A stretch of DNA of 64,000 bases from Dipteris shenzhenensis (GCA_047967505.1 CM106539.1), one strand, 5' to 3'. Positions 1 to 10,607 are shown, counted from the stretch's first letter. The notes: a model not told the origin generated them from the letters alone. Program-made: numbers and translations.

Positions 1-27
1 ATAAATCTGAAAATTCATTTCAGCGGC

Positions 28-890
28 CTACAACACCCTGCTCTCATAAGGAACTACCCTTTCGTCCTGCAGAAGAACTCCTCCAATGTTGTACCTGCAT
101 GCATCACACTGGACAGCAAGGAGTTTTCGCAAATCTAGCAAGATTAACACAAGATCAAAGCAAAGTTTTTCTTTCAACTCTTCAAAAGCTGCAATTTCCT
201 TTGTAGTCCATCGAAAGGATATCCCCTTCTTCTGCAAAGCATGCAGAGGCGAAGCAATTTCAGTAAAGAAATGGATAAACCTCCTATAGTATGAGCATAA
301 GCCAAGAAAGCTTCGTACTTCATGAATGTTCCTGAGTGGTGGCCAATTTCTAATTGCTTCAACCTTAGCTGAATCCATCCGAACTTGATCTTTGGAAATG
401 ATGTGCCCAGAAAGTGAATTTCGGGCATGAAGAATTCACTTTTCTTCGCATTAATGACCAGCTTGTGTTTTCTCAACTCTTCAAACACCACCACCGCCAG
501 ATGTTTTCAATGCTCCGCCTCACTTTTAGAGAACACAATGATGTCATCAAAGAATGTTCCCACAAAAGACCTGTGTTCTCGAAAAATCCTATCCATCATG
601 CGATTGAAAGTGGCAGGAGCATTGGTCAACCCGAATGGCATCACAAGATACTCATATAACCCAAATGTGGTCCTAAAAGAAGTCTTGTGCACATCTTCTG
701 GTCTTATGCGCATCTGGTAATACCCGCTCTTCAAATCAATGCGGCTGAAAGTGGAAGACCCCTCAAGTGTGTCCAAGATGTCATCAATTCAAGGAATAGG
801 GAACCTGTTCTTAACTATGATCTTGTTAACTGCACGATAGTCAATGCACATTCTCCAAGATCCATCCTTTTTCTGTACCAAAAGAACTAG
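28..890 (-). pseudogene. gypsy-1 pol: reverse transcriptase and start of RNase H, broken
   Basis: Two good pieces lie in different frames. 776-507 carries RT palm motifs: [20 protein letters not shown], then [19 protein letters not shown], then [11 protein letters not shown] with the catalytic Asp pair. 378-28 carries the RT thumb and RNase H start ([15 protein letters not shown], then VQCDACRYNIGGVLLQ). The piece between (494-379) is in a third frame. In an intact element this would be one polyprotein copying the RNA genome into DNA. Frameshifts near 500 and 380 make it a pseudogene. Confidence 0.85.
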
Positions 891-947
891 TGAACAATAC
901 GGGGAGAAACTCACCCGAATCAGCCCCTTCTACAACAATTCATTCAC

Positions 948-1644
948 CTAGTTCAATATTTCTTCTTGTTGGGTAGCACTGACCCTGTACGCTGGTATGA
1001 TCGGTGGGCAACTACCCGGAACAATATCTATGGCATGATCTTCAGGTCTTCTCTCAGGTGGGAGTTCCCCTAGTATGGATTCAAAAAAACAATCCTGAAA
1101 CTCAAACATGAAATCTGTCTGTTCTTTATCCAAGCCAGATAGAGGCGACTGAACATCTTCGTTTTCTTTTTCTTTGGCAAAAATCAAACACGCAAAAATA
1201 TGCTTTTTCATTAATGAAGTAATTGCGGAAGCAGATACAACTAGAATGGACTCCCATTTGAGTTTTACATTAAGTACATGAGTTTTCCCCCTGTGAGTCA
1301 GGGTAACTGTCTTATTATATGTATCAACTATAGCCCAAAGACGATGACACTATGGAATTCCCAACAGCACATCACAACCATTGTGAGACATAATATAAAA
1401 CTCTTTTGTGTCAACATAGCTTTGAATGTGAAGACGGAGCTTCTAAATAATCGAAGTGATGGGCGTACTCAGCCATGTAGCAACCATGTCTGCTTCTACA
1501 AGTGAACCCATTTCTTGAGGACGTATACCGAGCTTGCCTGCTAGTTTGCTTTAGCACCCGGGTCAAAGTAAAATAAAGATGTCTGGTTACGTACTTTTCC
1601 CCATGCACTGCAAGGTTCTGTGCCATCCTCATGTTTCTTTTCAT
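948..1644 (-). pseudogene. gypsy-1 protease to RT linker, broken
   Basis: Between gag and RT the minus strand reads segments typical of the protease C-terminal half and the linker to RT, including CDVLLGIP and ILGELPPERRPEDHAIDI. Frames change at about 1410 and 1210. No intact DSG/DTG triad was found. Identified by position and similarity to the matching region at 52.3-52.6 kb. Confidence 0.6.
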
Positions 1645-1979
1645 TGATCATGAGCACAAGTCCAGCAGACAGCTTTTGCTTTTTCCCTTTTCGATCAGCT
1701 TTCAATTCTCCTTTCTATTCACTCTTTTCCTCCATGGGCTGCTTTCTTTTCTTCTTATTCGGGCATTCATGCACTTGATAGCGCTTCTCTCTACAGTAAA
1801 AACAATTTTTTCCCTCTGAGGGGACTTGTTTCTCTTCTTTTGTCAACCTCGTGGGCCGTGACCTGAAAACACACCGACATCATGCAACAAAGGTAGCTTT
1901 CGAGGCCTTGCTGAACTTCTCCCTCCTTTTGAACACTTACTTCTTGTTGCCCTTAAAGCCACTTGTCTGGCCCTGTAAC

Positions 1980-2610
1980 AACGCATAAGCTGTATTGGCA
2001 TTTTCTATCAGCTGAGACATGTTTGACACCTTCAATTTCGTGCAAAATCCCGAATTTCCTTCTGCAATCCACAACAATATTTCTCTATCTGTTCAGACGC
2101 CAATAGGAACTGATTGGCAACAGTGCAAAAATTCTTATTGTATTCTTCCAGATTGCGGCAATTATCTACATCCAATTTATGCCAGGCAGTCATAATGTTG
2201 ACTTCAAAGGTAGTAGTCAACCATGCAGCTGAAAACACTTGCTTGAATTCCACCCAAGTAGCAGGTGCTCTGCCTTGCAAAAGGAGATTCGTCCACCATT
2301 GTAAAGCATTACCCTTCCAAAAAGTGGCCGCTTTTCTGACTTTTGATGCATCACTCAGTGAAATTCCCACCGGAGTAGACTGCATCATTCAAGGTGTCGA
2401 ATTTCACAGCTGCACGACCCTCTTTATAATCCTTCTGCTTTCCCCTGGGTGTGAGATTGTCATAGACAGGTGGCTGTATATACAAGGGCTGCATAACATT
2501 TCCGCACTCTTTCCATTGCCCATAACAGGATTAACCACTCCCAGTTCCATTGCATTCATTCCAAGCATACCAGAAAAAATTCCCATCATGCCACCCATAG
2601 CAGTCTGCAT
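1980..2610 (-). pseudogene. gypsy-1 gag (retrotransposon capsid) fragment
   Basis: The 2388-2032 minus ORF carries the capsid signature KAATFWKGNALQWWTNLL, followed by AWLTTTFEVNIMTAWHKLD and LEEYNKNFCTVANQF, the usual retrotransposon gag core. An upstream segment (2610-2404) is rich in Met and Gly and is likely the gag N-terminal part, shifted in frame. No start-proximal motif is recognised. Confidence 0.7.
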
Positions 2611-2749
2611 CCCTCGCTACGTGCCAAAATTACCATACATCATATTAGGCATCATATTAAGTATTCCACCAAACATCTGACCCTGATAGCCCTGTATGCC
2701 AGGCTGAAATGATCCAAGGGTGGATCTACATCACTCATGGTAGATTTGC

Positions 2750-3480
2750 GGAGTGTGTCATTACCATACACTGGATGACCCTCCCTAACCTGTACCTCCC
2801 AAGCTCACGAAAGATTTGCTTAGACTAGGGAAGAGAAGACACTCTTGCAGATGATCCTCAATGGATTGGGGAGGCTTGAGGCTCTGTTGTAGGGGCTGAA
2901 CTGCAGACTTAAGTGATGCTCCTGAGTGATGCTGGAAGAATGAGGTTGGCCCCTTTTAAAGCCCTGAAGGATCTTGGAACTAGATGAACAAAGTTGGGAA
3001 GTTGCCTGACTAGATCTGTCTGTAACTGTAACTGGCCATATCACAGACTGGGTCAGTCTGTTTACAGACTCACCCTGATCCATGGGTTTACAGACCAGAT
3101 CCATGTCAGATCTGGACCTATAAACACCCCATTCTGCCTATAGACCCTGCTGTTGATCTTCTGCAAGGGCTGGGCTTGTCCTGCCTCTCTTTGCTGCCAT
3201 TCTGCACGCGCCTGCTGCTGTGGCTGCTGCTGGCCTTCCTCCCAGTCCTACTGGTCTTCCACCCACTTGGGCTGCTGAAGTCTAAAACAGCCTGTGTGCT
3301 GTCCAAAGCTCTTTCTGCCATATAGGCAATAAGCCTTGGGCTAAAAATGCCCATGACAGGTGTGGCACCAAGAAGACCAAACGGTCGTAATCACTCTGGA
3401 ATCCTAGAACATTAGAATATAAGAATGAGAGGTAAGCAGGCAGAGAGACAACGGACACATTATCCAAACGCTGACGAGTG
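2750..3480 (-). promoter_or_regulatory. Probable 5' LTR and leader of gypsy-1
   Basis: This stretch is upstream of gypsy-1 gag and has no coherent coding. On the minus strand a TATA-like TTTAAAAGG occurs near 2955. Upstream of it (about 3000-3110) are short palindromes such as cagactgggtcagtctg. A primer-binding site could not be found, so LTR ends are not fixed and the call rests on position. Confidence 0.35.
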
Positions 3481-3481
3481 T

Positions 3482-3607
3482 AGCAACTCCAATACTCAAA
3501 ATCATCCATATAGAATTCTTTTGTCAGCTCAGCAACTATAGAATTCTTTTGTCAGCTCAGCAACTCCAATACTCAAAATCATCCATATAGAATTCTTTTG
3601 TCAGCTC
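3482..3607. repeat. Short tandem repeat, 49 + 28 + 49 bp
   Basis: A 49-bp unit beginning agcaactccaatactc and ending ttttgtcagctc is present at 3482-3530 and again at 3559-3607. A shortened 28-bp version (3531-3558) that skips the middle sits between them. Copies are essentially identical, so the event is recent. It lies at the outer edge of gypsy-1. Confidence 0.85.
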
Positions 3608-3609
3608 AA

Positions 3610-4590
3610 TGACATTTCATCAACTATCCATAGTGAATGCAGGTTCTTCTTTGATAGTGAGAATAGGCTTAGAACAGCATCTGAATGCCCGAATCCAAAT
3701 CATGTTTCTTTTTTATAAAACATGCCCAAATTCATCAATCAAAGCAAGTGGACAGTGCATATTTTAGTCTCCTGACAGCCACAGCCATCCACATAGAAAA
3801 TATCACCACATCCTATTGGGCACTTTCTGGAACATCCCAATCGACATCATCAGCACCAAATGGTGGGTGGAAACGAGTTATCAATCCATGCTCTCACACA
3901 TACGCACATATCCACACACAAACTTACACAAAGTCACATCTGAAGATTGTGCCCCCTACAAGGTTGTCAACCGACTATACTGCAGACTTTCAAGCGATCA
4001 GCAGTATGTCCCTTGCAAGAAACAAAATCAACCCCACATAAAACAAGGTTTTGGTCAAATGTTGCTTGGAAAACATCCGCTCACATTAAAAACATTGGAC
4101 ACTCAGTGCAAAATTTAAAAACCATCCTTGTTCTAAACAGCTAAGAGGTAGCTATGACTGTATTCGAGTTATTCATAACTTGACTGGAATCTAACTTTGA
4201 AACTTTTTTTTAATATATATATATAGCTTCAGAAACAACTTTGAGTCTTGAATTCGGCACATTTGTTTGCCTCTTTAACGAGGTTTCCACCATGTGGCAA
4301 ACGAAATAGCATTTTGTGACTTCCATGAAATTCTGAACTCCCTGCCAGCAAGCTTAATTTTTTTAGCATACTTTGGTCTTGCTTCCTTTACTTAAGCTCA
4401 TACGCAATTACCCCAATTACATTGTCAGTGACGACTAAGGAAAGCATGTTGAATTCAGAAGATTAGAAGATGTCCAAGCTTACAGATAAACCGTTCAAAA
4501 TTGACAAAAAGGATGTCATGAAGCCAAAGAAGAGGTAATATGTATACGCACGGTAATACAACCAGATGAATTCTTTTAAAATCCGCACAG
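3610..4590. other. Non-coding stretch left of copia-A; contains a diverged dispersed-repeat copy
   Basis: No gene is supported here. About 3826-3945 resembles the repeat family described at 39.0, 58.0 and 63.7 kb (gctctcacacatac and catcatcagcacc are shared). 4209-4225 is an AT dinucleotide run. If EF-P is intact, this is part of its intron 3. I searched the minus strand for the next EF-P exon and did not find it. Confidence 0.5.
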
Positions 4591-4591
4591 T

Positions 4592-4812
4592 TGTTGGGGT
4601 AAAGGCACTATGGCCACCCAAGTACAGTTAGTACACTTAGTACTTTATTTGTTAAGTACACTAAGTACACCGTACTTAGTGTTGTAACCTTATCCTTTTA
4701 TATAAAAGGTTGACTGTGTGCTAGGGGAGGTACACACATACGTTTTATCCCCACCCTTCTTGTGTTTATCCTGCTTGTGTGTGTCGGTGTGCTCCCACTC
4801 TCCCCTTCCACA
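4592..4812 (+). repeat. copia-A 5' LTR
   Basis: 221 bp, TG to CA. A TATA box (tttatataaaagg, 4697-4709) lies centrally. Upstream of it is a cluster of imperfect inverted motifs built on agtacacttagtactt and aagtacactaagtac, possibly a transcription-factor array. It differs from the 3' copy at two sites near 4735-4752. Confidence 0.97.
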
Positions 4813-4814
4813 AC

Positions 4815-4827
4815 TGGTATCAGAGCC
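4815..4827 (+). other. Primer-binding site (tRNA-iMet) of copia-A
   Basis: tggtatcagagcc, two bases after the LTR, is complementary to the 3' end of plant initiator methionine tRNA, the usual copia minus-strand primer. Confidence 0.95.
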
Positions 4828-6105
4828 ATCAACACAGCCATCGCTAGGCAGCCAGCATCAGAGCCATCGCTAGGCAGTCAGCAGCACTGCCATCGCTAGG
4901 CAGCGGCGACAGCAACGGCAGCCTGCAGACAGCGCCTTCAGCTGCTAGCGCTGCCAGCGCTAGCAGCCTTCGAGGCTGTTTGTCGCCAGGGCCAAGGCCA
5001 CCGGCGACGCCAACGCCAAGGCCACCAGCGACGCCAGCGCCAAGGCCACCGACGACGCCAGGGCCAAGGCCCCAGCGACGCCAGCGGCGCCACCAGCAGC
5101 AAGCCAGGCGGCACCAGCAATTCCGCCATCAGCGCCACAAGTGGCCACAGGTGCATGTCCTCGCCATCGCCATCGCCGGAGAGCTCGGAGACGTTCACGA
5201 TCGTAGAGCAGCCCGCTTCACCCGTTTTTTTTTTTTTTGGTTCCTTCAGCCTTCAGTTCTTTTCAGTCCCAGCGCAATTTCTGAGCTCATACTTGAGCAG
5301 TGGGTCAGATGTATTGTCAGTGAGGTAGATCTGCAGATCTATGCCTCCTATGTGAGAGAAATTCTCATTTTCTTTGAATTGCGGAATCAAGGGGCTTTTG
5401 TAGCCACAGCCAAGCATTGGCTTATACACGCACTTGTTTGCGTATATCCTCCTGATTGGAGTTGATTTGTGCAAGGATTTGATGCATTTTATGACTTACG
5501 GGACAGTGGCAGATGCATATGAATTGGGGCTTTTGACATTGTTATGCATATCAGTGTTGGGGGAAACACCTAGATGCCTTATGTGATCAGTGGAGCTTTG
5601 GGAAAGCGGTGTATGCACTAAAATCTTCAAAAATTGGCTTCCAGTCAAGGGGCTTTTGCCTCATTCAAGTTCTAAACTGTGTAACACAGTTATAGAGGCA
5701 AGAGAAAGTCTAATTCTGACAGTTTTGGACAGTTATACAGTCAATTTCTGTTGCTGTACTAGAAAGTACAGTCGGGTACTGTCCGGAGTCAATTTTTGGA
5801 CTGTAAACAGTCACTTTACTGAAGTTTAAAGTGCATAAAACAGTGCTGTTTTCACTGTTACAGCAGGGACATACATTGTGTCAAATCAAGGTACTGCTGT
5901 ACTGTACTACAGAGCATCAATTAATGCATTAAGTATTTCTTTTCTGGATCTGCAGCAGGCAGGAAACAGACAGTATTTACTGTTAAGTGGGAGAAAGTTG
6001 CAGGTCCTGTGTTCCATTGCAGGAATTAACTTTTGAGCACAACTACAAGTGCATCTCTGCACTTAGTTTGCAGGGAGTCAGGCACTCAAGTGTGGGTTAT
6101 ATTTC
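4828..6105 (+). other. copia-A leader, with tandem repeats and a Pro-rich upstream ORF
   Basis: The 1.3-kb leader starts with three copies of a unit beginning gccatcgctaggcag (about 4838-4905). GC-rich units of about 27 bp based on gccaaggccaccg follow (4988-5080). An open frame at 4980-5465 would encode a peptide with PRPPATP-type repeats, then a run of T (5225-5239). 5700-5900 is dense in acagt/actgt motifs. No retroelement protein is recognised; the ORF may be a chance product of the repeats. Confidence 0.6.
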
Positions 6106-6405
6106 TTGCTGATTGTAATGGCTTCATCCTCGGAATCTTCTCTTCTCAATATTAAAAAGTTGCAGGGTGCTGCTAACTACCCAATGTGGAAAAAGATGGT
6201 CCTGAATGTGCTAATTCTCAGGCAGTTTCATGCTCCTATTATACACAAAGGTGTGAAGCCCACTGGCACATCTGATGATGCTTGGGCACTAGCTGATCTG
6301 TCAGCAAAGTCCATAATTGAATTGTCACTCCATGAGAGTGTTGTTTGGAATGTGGATGGTGAAAAAACAGCCTGGGGTGTGGAAAAAGCTACAGGACACA
6401 TATGA
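6106..6405 (+). pseudogene. copia-A gag N-terminal part, out of frame with the rest
   Basis: This frame begins MASSSESSLL (Met at 6118) and contains the copia gag N-terminal signature LQGAANYPMWKKMVLNVL. It stops at 6405. The continuing gag sequence (WKKLQDTYEQQS) is in the next frame, entered near 6370. A 1-2 nt indel around cctggggtgtgg explains the break. It could be a true lesion or an assembly error in the adjoining A or G runs. Confidence 0.85.
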
Positions 6406-9400
6406 GCAGCAGAGTGTAGCCACAAAGATATATTGGCTGCGCAAGTTCTTCAATCTGAAGATGAAGGAAGGGACCTCCATGGATGCACATCTCAATGAGT
6501 TTAATTCAATTGTCACTCAACTTGCAAATCAAAAATATGTGGTGGATGAGGAAACCAAGGGTATGGCACTCTTGATCTCTCTTCCTGAAAGTTGGGATAC
6601 ATTCACCACAGCTGTAACAAATCCAAACACTTTCATAAGTTTTTCAGATATCACAGGGCTGATTTTGCAAGAAGAGCAGAAGCTGAAAGCTCAAGATGCA
6701 GTAAAGCCTAACAATGCCTTAAATGCAAGGGGGAGAAGTCAGCAAAGAGGCAAATCTCAGGAAAGGGGAAAAGGGAGGAGTAAGTCCCGCTCCAACAAAG
6801 ATGTTGAGTGCTACTACTGTGGCAAAAAGGGACATACCAAAAAGCAGTGCTTTAAACTGAAAAATGATAAGAGAGACAAAGCCAAAAACACTGATGCGTC
6901 AGATGCAAAAGCAATTGTACCAGTAAGCAATGGCAAGAGCAGTGTGAAGATTGAAGAGCTTCATTCTACACACGGTTATGACAGTGAGGGAGAGGTTCTA
7001 TTTCTCTCTACTTTGGATGCTCATTCTCTTCATGCAGGAGATTTTGCAGACATGCACTCTTGGATCATTGACTCAGGTGCCTCATTCCATGTTACACCTT
7101 ACAAAGAATTGTTTGTAAGATATGCAGCAGGCAGTAATGGAGTCGTTTTTCTAGGGGATAATCATGCATGCAGTATTGTTGGTATTGGAGATGTCAGGCT
7201 TGTATTTGCTGATGGTACTCAGCTTATGCTTCACAATGTTAGGCATGTACCCGAAGTCAAGAAAAATCTGATTTCTACTGGCATGTTGGATGACGAAGGT
7301 TTTGTGACCAGCTTTGGTCATGGTTTCTGGAAGGTCACCAAAGGTGCCCTGGTTGTTGCCAGAGGCTCTAAGGTTGACACAATGTATACTCTTCATGCTA
7401 AAGTATGTAATCATGCTGATATTCATGCCACCGAGCTGCCAAATATTTCTATGTGGCATAGCCGGATGGGACATATGAGCATAAGTGGAATGGAGCAATT
7501 GGCTCGCCTTGGCTACTTACCGTCTGTTAAATTTTCTGATTTAAAGTTTTGTGAGCACTGCATATATGGTAGACAGTTACAGTGTCCTCATAAAAGGAGA
7601 TTAGGACATAAAGATGCTCAACTTGAGCTTGTGCATACAGACGTGTGTGAGATGCCTAGTCCTTCACTTGGAGGTGCACGATACTTTGTCACATTTATAG
7701 ATGATTCCACAAGGAAGGTGTGGGTGTATCCTCTTCGATTGAAGAGTGATGTCTTTCCAGTGTTCCAGAAATGGCTTGCTATGGTTGAGAACCAAACAGG
7801 CAGAACACTGAAGGCTTTGCGGTCAGATAACGGTGGGGAGTATATGTCTAATGCATTCAATGCAGTTTGTGATGCTAGAAATATTAAAAGAGAACTCACT
7901 GCTCCTTACAGTCCAACGCAAAATGGCACTGCAGAGCGTATGAATAGAACCATACAAGAAAAGTCTCGCTCTATGATGTCACATGCTGCTTTACCTCATG
8001 GATTTTGGGCTGAAGCTGTAAAAACAGCAGTACACCTCATCAATAGGTCACCAAATAAAAGACTAGATGGCAGAGTGCCAGAGGAGCTTTGGACAGGAAA
8101 ACCTCCTTCCTATAAGCACTTGAGGGTCTTTGGCTGCACTGCGTACGTGCATATACGCAGAGAAGATCGCAGCAAGCTTGATCCTAAGTCTCTTAAATGC
8201 ATTTTTCTTGGATATGGTGACAGTGGTGAGATGGGTTACCGCCTATGGGATCCTGTGAATAAGAAGCTAATACGCAGCAATGATGTCTTATTTGATGAGT
8301 CATGTATGTTTAAGGCAGCAGATAAGCCTTCTGATGCTTCAGAGGTTGACATTGATGACTCGGGACATCCTGTACAATTCAGGCAGGCTGCAAATCAGCC
8401 ACAACAGCAGCGTAATCAGCCAATGCATGATGCTGCAGCAGGTCCAAATGGACAGCCCGCAGTGGCGGAAGATGTACTACGGGATATGCCACCTTTGGAA
8501 GACCTCCCAGGCATAATTCTGCAGCCTGATCTACTAGAACAGCAACCTGTTTTAGGTGAGCAGCAAGTTGGACAGCAAGACCAATGGGTCCGAAGGTCCA
8601 CTCGACAAATGAAACCACCAGACAGATTTGTTCCAGGAGCAGATTTTATTATGCTTACAGATTGTGGAGAACCTTCCTGTTACAAGGAAGCCGTGCAAAT
8701 GCATGATAAAAGGCTATGGGAACTAGCCATGAAGTCTGAAATGGACAGCCTCCATAAAAATGGTACTTGGGAATTGGTGCAGTTGCCTAAGGGCATGAAA
8801 GTACTGCCATGCAAGTGGGTGTATAGATTGAAAGTCACACTTGGAGCTAAGCCAAGGTATAAAGCCAGGTTGGTTGCCAAGGGCTTTAAGCAGGAGTATG
8901 GTGTTGATTTTGATGAGATCTTTTCTCCAGTGGTTAAGATGACCACACTCAGGATTGTACTTGCTTTGGTTGCATGTGAGAATTTGGAATTATGCCAAAT
9001 GGATGTGAAGACAGCCTTTCTTCACGGTGATCTTCATGAGGAGATCTACATGCAGCAGCCAGAAGGATTTGCAGTCAAGGGCAAGAAGTCACTTGTATGC
9101 AAGCTTAAAAAGAGCCTTTACGGGCTGAAACAGGCACCAAGGGAATGGTATAAGAAATTTGATACCTTCATGAAGTCCCAAGGTTTCAGGAGAAGTGATG
9201 ACGATCACTGCTTATATACCAAAAGGGCTGCAAATGGCAGCTTAATCATTCTCATTTTATATGTGGATGACATGCTTATTGCTGGTAAAGCTCGTAAGGA
9301 GCTTGATGACCTTAAGAAAAGATTGCATGAGGCCTTTGATATGAAGGACCTTGGTGATGCAAATCACATACTGGGAATGCGGATACGGAGAGACAGGGGA

Positions 9401-10219
9401 CAGCGTTTGTTGTATTTGTCTCAGACCGAATATATTGGCAAAGTATTGCATAGGTTTTATATGGAGGGGGGGAAGACCCTTAGTTCTCCATTGCCTCCGT
9501 ATGTGAAACTCAGTGCAATGGACAGCCCACACTCAGATGCTGATAGGGCTGAAATGGCCAAGATTCCGTATGCTTCAGCTTGTGGCAGTCTCATGTATGC
9601 CATGGTTGCAACCAGACCTGATATTGCGTTTGCAGTGGGAGTGGTTAGCAGGTATATGGCAAATCCAGGCAAGAAGCATTGGAATGCAGTGAAAGGTATC
9701 ATGAGATACCTGAAGGGCACACAGGAGTTGTGCATAAGCTTTGGCAAGCGAGATGCAAAGGTGCATGGTTATGTGGATTCAGATTTTGCTGGTCATCCCG
9801 ATAACCGGAAGTCTACTACCGGTTATGTTTATACATTCACTGGAGGTGCAGTGTCATGGATGTCAAGGATGCAGCAGTGCATAGCCTTGTCTACTACGGA
9901 AGCTGAATATATTGCAGCCACAGAGGCATGCAAGGAGGCCTTATGGTTATCTCGGCTAGTGGGAGACTTGGGCATTACAGGTGATATTCCATTGTTGCAT
10001 TGTGACAGTCAGAGTGCTATTCAGTTGGCACACAATCCTGTCTTTCATGCAAAGACAAAGCACATTGATGTGAAGTATCACTTCATCAGGGAGGTGATAG
10101 ATGATAAGCTGATTCAGCTTGTCAAGATTCACACAGATGATAATCCAGCAGATCTGTTGACAAAAGGCTTGCCTGCAGAGCGGTTTGCACATTGCCGACA
10201 GTTGATGGGTATAGGTTAA
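6317..10219 (+). CDS. copia-A gag-pol polyprotein
   Basis: 1300 residues, open to the stop, in copia order. It contains the gag core (DTYEQQSVATKIYWLRKFF), a CCHC zinc knuckle at residues 165-178 (CYYCGKKGHTKKQC), a protease active site DSGA at 252, and a GAG-pre-integrase domain from about 380 (WHSRMGHMS). The integrase triad is D442, D504 and E540 with 35 residues between the last two, as DD35E requires. RT follows with YVDD at 982-985, then RNase H (DSDFAGHPDNRKSTTG from about 1154, ALSTTEAEYIA). All catalytic residues are present. The first roughly 18 residues are read in the wrong frame; the real start is Met at 6118 in the other frame. Product: virus-like particle protein and enzymes for reverse transcription and integration. 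Confidence 0.97.
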   Translation: MNCHSMRVLFGMWMVKKQPGVWKKLQDTYEQQSVATKIYWLRKFFNLKMKEGTSMDAHLNEFNSIVTQLANQKYVVDEETKGMALLISLPESWDTFTTAVTNPNTFISFSDITGLILQEEQKLKAQDAVKPNNALNARGRSQQRGKSQERGKGRSKSRSNKDVECYYCGKKGHTKKQCFKLKNDKRDKAKNTDASDAKAIVPVSNGKSSVKIEELHSTHGYDSEGEVLFLSTLDAHSLHAGDFADMHSWIIDSGASFHVTPYKELFVRYAAGSNGVVFLGDNHACSIVGIGDVRLVFADGTQLMLHNVRHVPEVKKNLISTGMLDDEGFVTSFGHGFWKVTKGALVVARGSKVDTMYTLHAKVCNHADIHATELPNISMWHSRMGHMSISGMEQLARLGYLPSVKFSDLKFCEHCIYGRQLQCPHKRRLGHKDAQLELVHTDVCEMPSPSLGGARYFVTFIDDSTRKVWVYPLRLKSDVFPVFQKWLAMVENQTGRTLKALRSDNGGEYMSNAFNAVCDARNIKRELTAPYSPTQNGTAERMNRTIQEKSRSMMSHAALPHGFWAEAVKTAVHLINRSPNKRLDGRVPEELWTGKPPSYKHLRVFGCTAYVHIRREDRSKLDPKSLKCIFLGYGDSGEMGYRLWDPVNKKLIRSNDVLFDESCMFKAADKPSDASEVDIDDSGHPVQFRQAANQPQQQRNQPMHDAAAGPNGQPAVAEDVLRDMPPLEDLPGIILQPDLLEQQPVLGEQQVGQQDQWVRRSTRQMKPPDRFVPGADFIMLTDCGEPSCYKEAVQMHDKRLWELAMKSEMDSLHKNGTWELVQLPKGMKVLPCKWVYRLKVTLGAKPRYKARLVAKGFKQEYGVDFDEIFSPVVKMTTLRIVLALVACENLELCQMDVKTAFLHGDLHEEIYMQQPEGFAVKGKKSLVCKLKKSLYGLKQAPREWYKKFDTFMKSQGFRRSDDDHCLYTKRAANGSLIILILYVDDMLIAGKARKELDDLKKRLHEAFDMKDLGDANHILGMRIRRDRGQRLLYLSQTEYIGKVLHRFYMEGGKTLSSPLPPYVKLSAMDSPHSDADRAEMAKIPYASACGSLMYAMVATRPDIAFAVGVVSRYMANPGKKHWNAVKGIMRYLKGTQELCISFGKRDAKVHGYVDSDFAGHPDNRKSTTGYVYTFTGGAVSWMSRMQQCIALSTTEAEYIAATEACKEALWLSRLVGDLGITGDIPLLHCDSQSAIQLAHNPVFHAKTKHIDVKYHFIREVIDDKLIQLVKIHTDDNPADLLTKGLPAERFAHCRQLMGIG

Positions 10220-10252
10220 GCCTCATTTATTTTTACTTGAGGGCATATTGCC

Positions 10253-10266
10253 TTTAAGTGGGAGGT
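10253..10266 (+). other. Polypurine tract of copia-A
   Basis: The purine-rich aagtgggaggt directly abuts the 3' LTR, where plus-strand priming occurs in LTR elements. Confidence 0.8.
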
Positions 10267-10487
10267 TGTTGGGGTAAAGGCACTATGGCCACCCAAGTAC
10301 AGTTAGTACACTTAGTACTTTATTTGTTAAGTACACTAAGTACACCGTACTTAGTGTTGTAACCTTATCCTTTTATATAAAAGGTTGACTGTGTGCTAGG
10401 GGAGGTACACACATATGTTTTATCCCCACACTTCTTGTGTTTATCCTGCTTGTGTGTGTCGGTGTGCTCCCACTCTCCCCTTCCACA
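10267..10487 (+). repeat. copia-A 3' LTR
   Basis: 221 bp and 219/221 identical to the 5' LTR. It is followed by acagt (10488-10492), matching 4587-4591. Confidence 0.97.
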
Positions 10488-10607
10488 ACAGTAACCTAAC
10501 CAGAGGAATTCTTTTTAAATTCATCCACAGAGTTTACCATGGCCCACAAAATTTTAGCAACAAAATTTTCAACTTCCCGTATTGATGGCTTCCAAACATG
10601 GACATAC

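Larger units (their letters stand above)
1..2740 (-). mobile_element. Ty3/gypsy LTR retrotransposon remnant (gypsy-1), cut by window edge
   Basis: Read on the minus strand, gag (about 2610-1980), a zinc knuckle (about 1800-1755), a protease/linker region (about 1640-950), reverse transcriptase (about 890-400) and the start of RNase H (about 380-1) follow in Ty3/gypsy order. RT shows [32 protein letters not shown] and the catalytic FFDD. Several frameshifts and stops break the polyprotein, so it is dead. The zinc knuckle has Tyr where His is expected (CX2CX4YX4C). Integrase and the 3' LTR would lie left of the window. RT closely resembles the chromovirus at 49.5-54.3 kb, so the two look like one lineage. 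Family certain; borders approximate. Confidence 0.85.
4592..10487 (+). mobile_element. Full-length Ty1/copia retrotransposon (copia-A)
   Basis: The element has two 221-bp LTRs (4592-4812 and 10267-10487) starting TG and ending CA that differ at only two positions, a 5-bp target-site duplication acagt on both sides, a tRNA-iMet primer-binding site at 4815, a long leader, a gag-pol reading frame in copia order (gag, protease, integrase, RT, RNase H), and a purine-rich tract before the 3' LTR. It sits in intron 3 of the EF-P gene, in the opposite orientation. The near-identical LTRs mean recent insertion. One frameshift in gag (about 6360-6380) is the only obvious lesion. Confidence 0.97.

Noticed and set aside
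3610-4590. Missing EF-P exon 4
   Set aside because: All minus-strand frames were read for the expected conserved segment and nothing matched.
4815-4827. tRNA gene at the tggtatcagagcc sites (also 34187, 37200, 41161)
   Set aside because: Only the primer-binding stretch is present; no cloverleaf around any of them.
4980-5465. Host proline-rich protein gene
   Set aside because: It lies in the copia-A leader and arises from tandem repeats; kept only as an upstream ORF.
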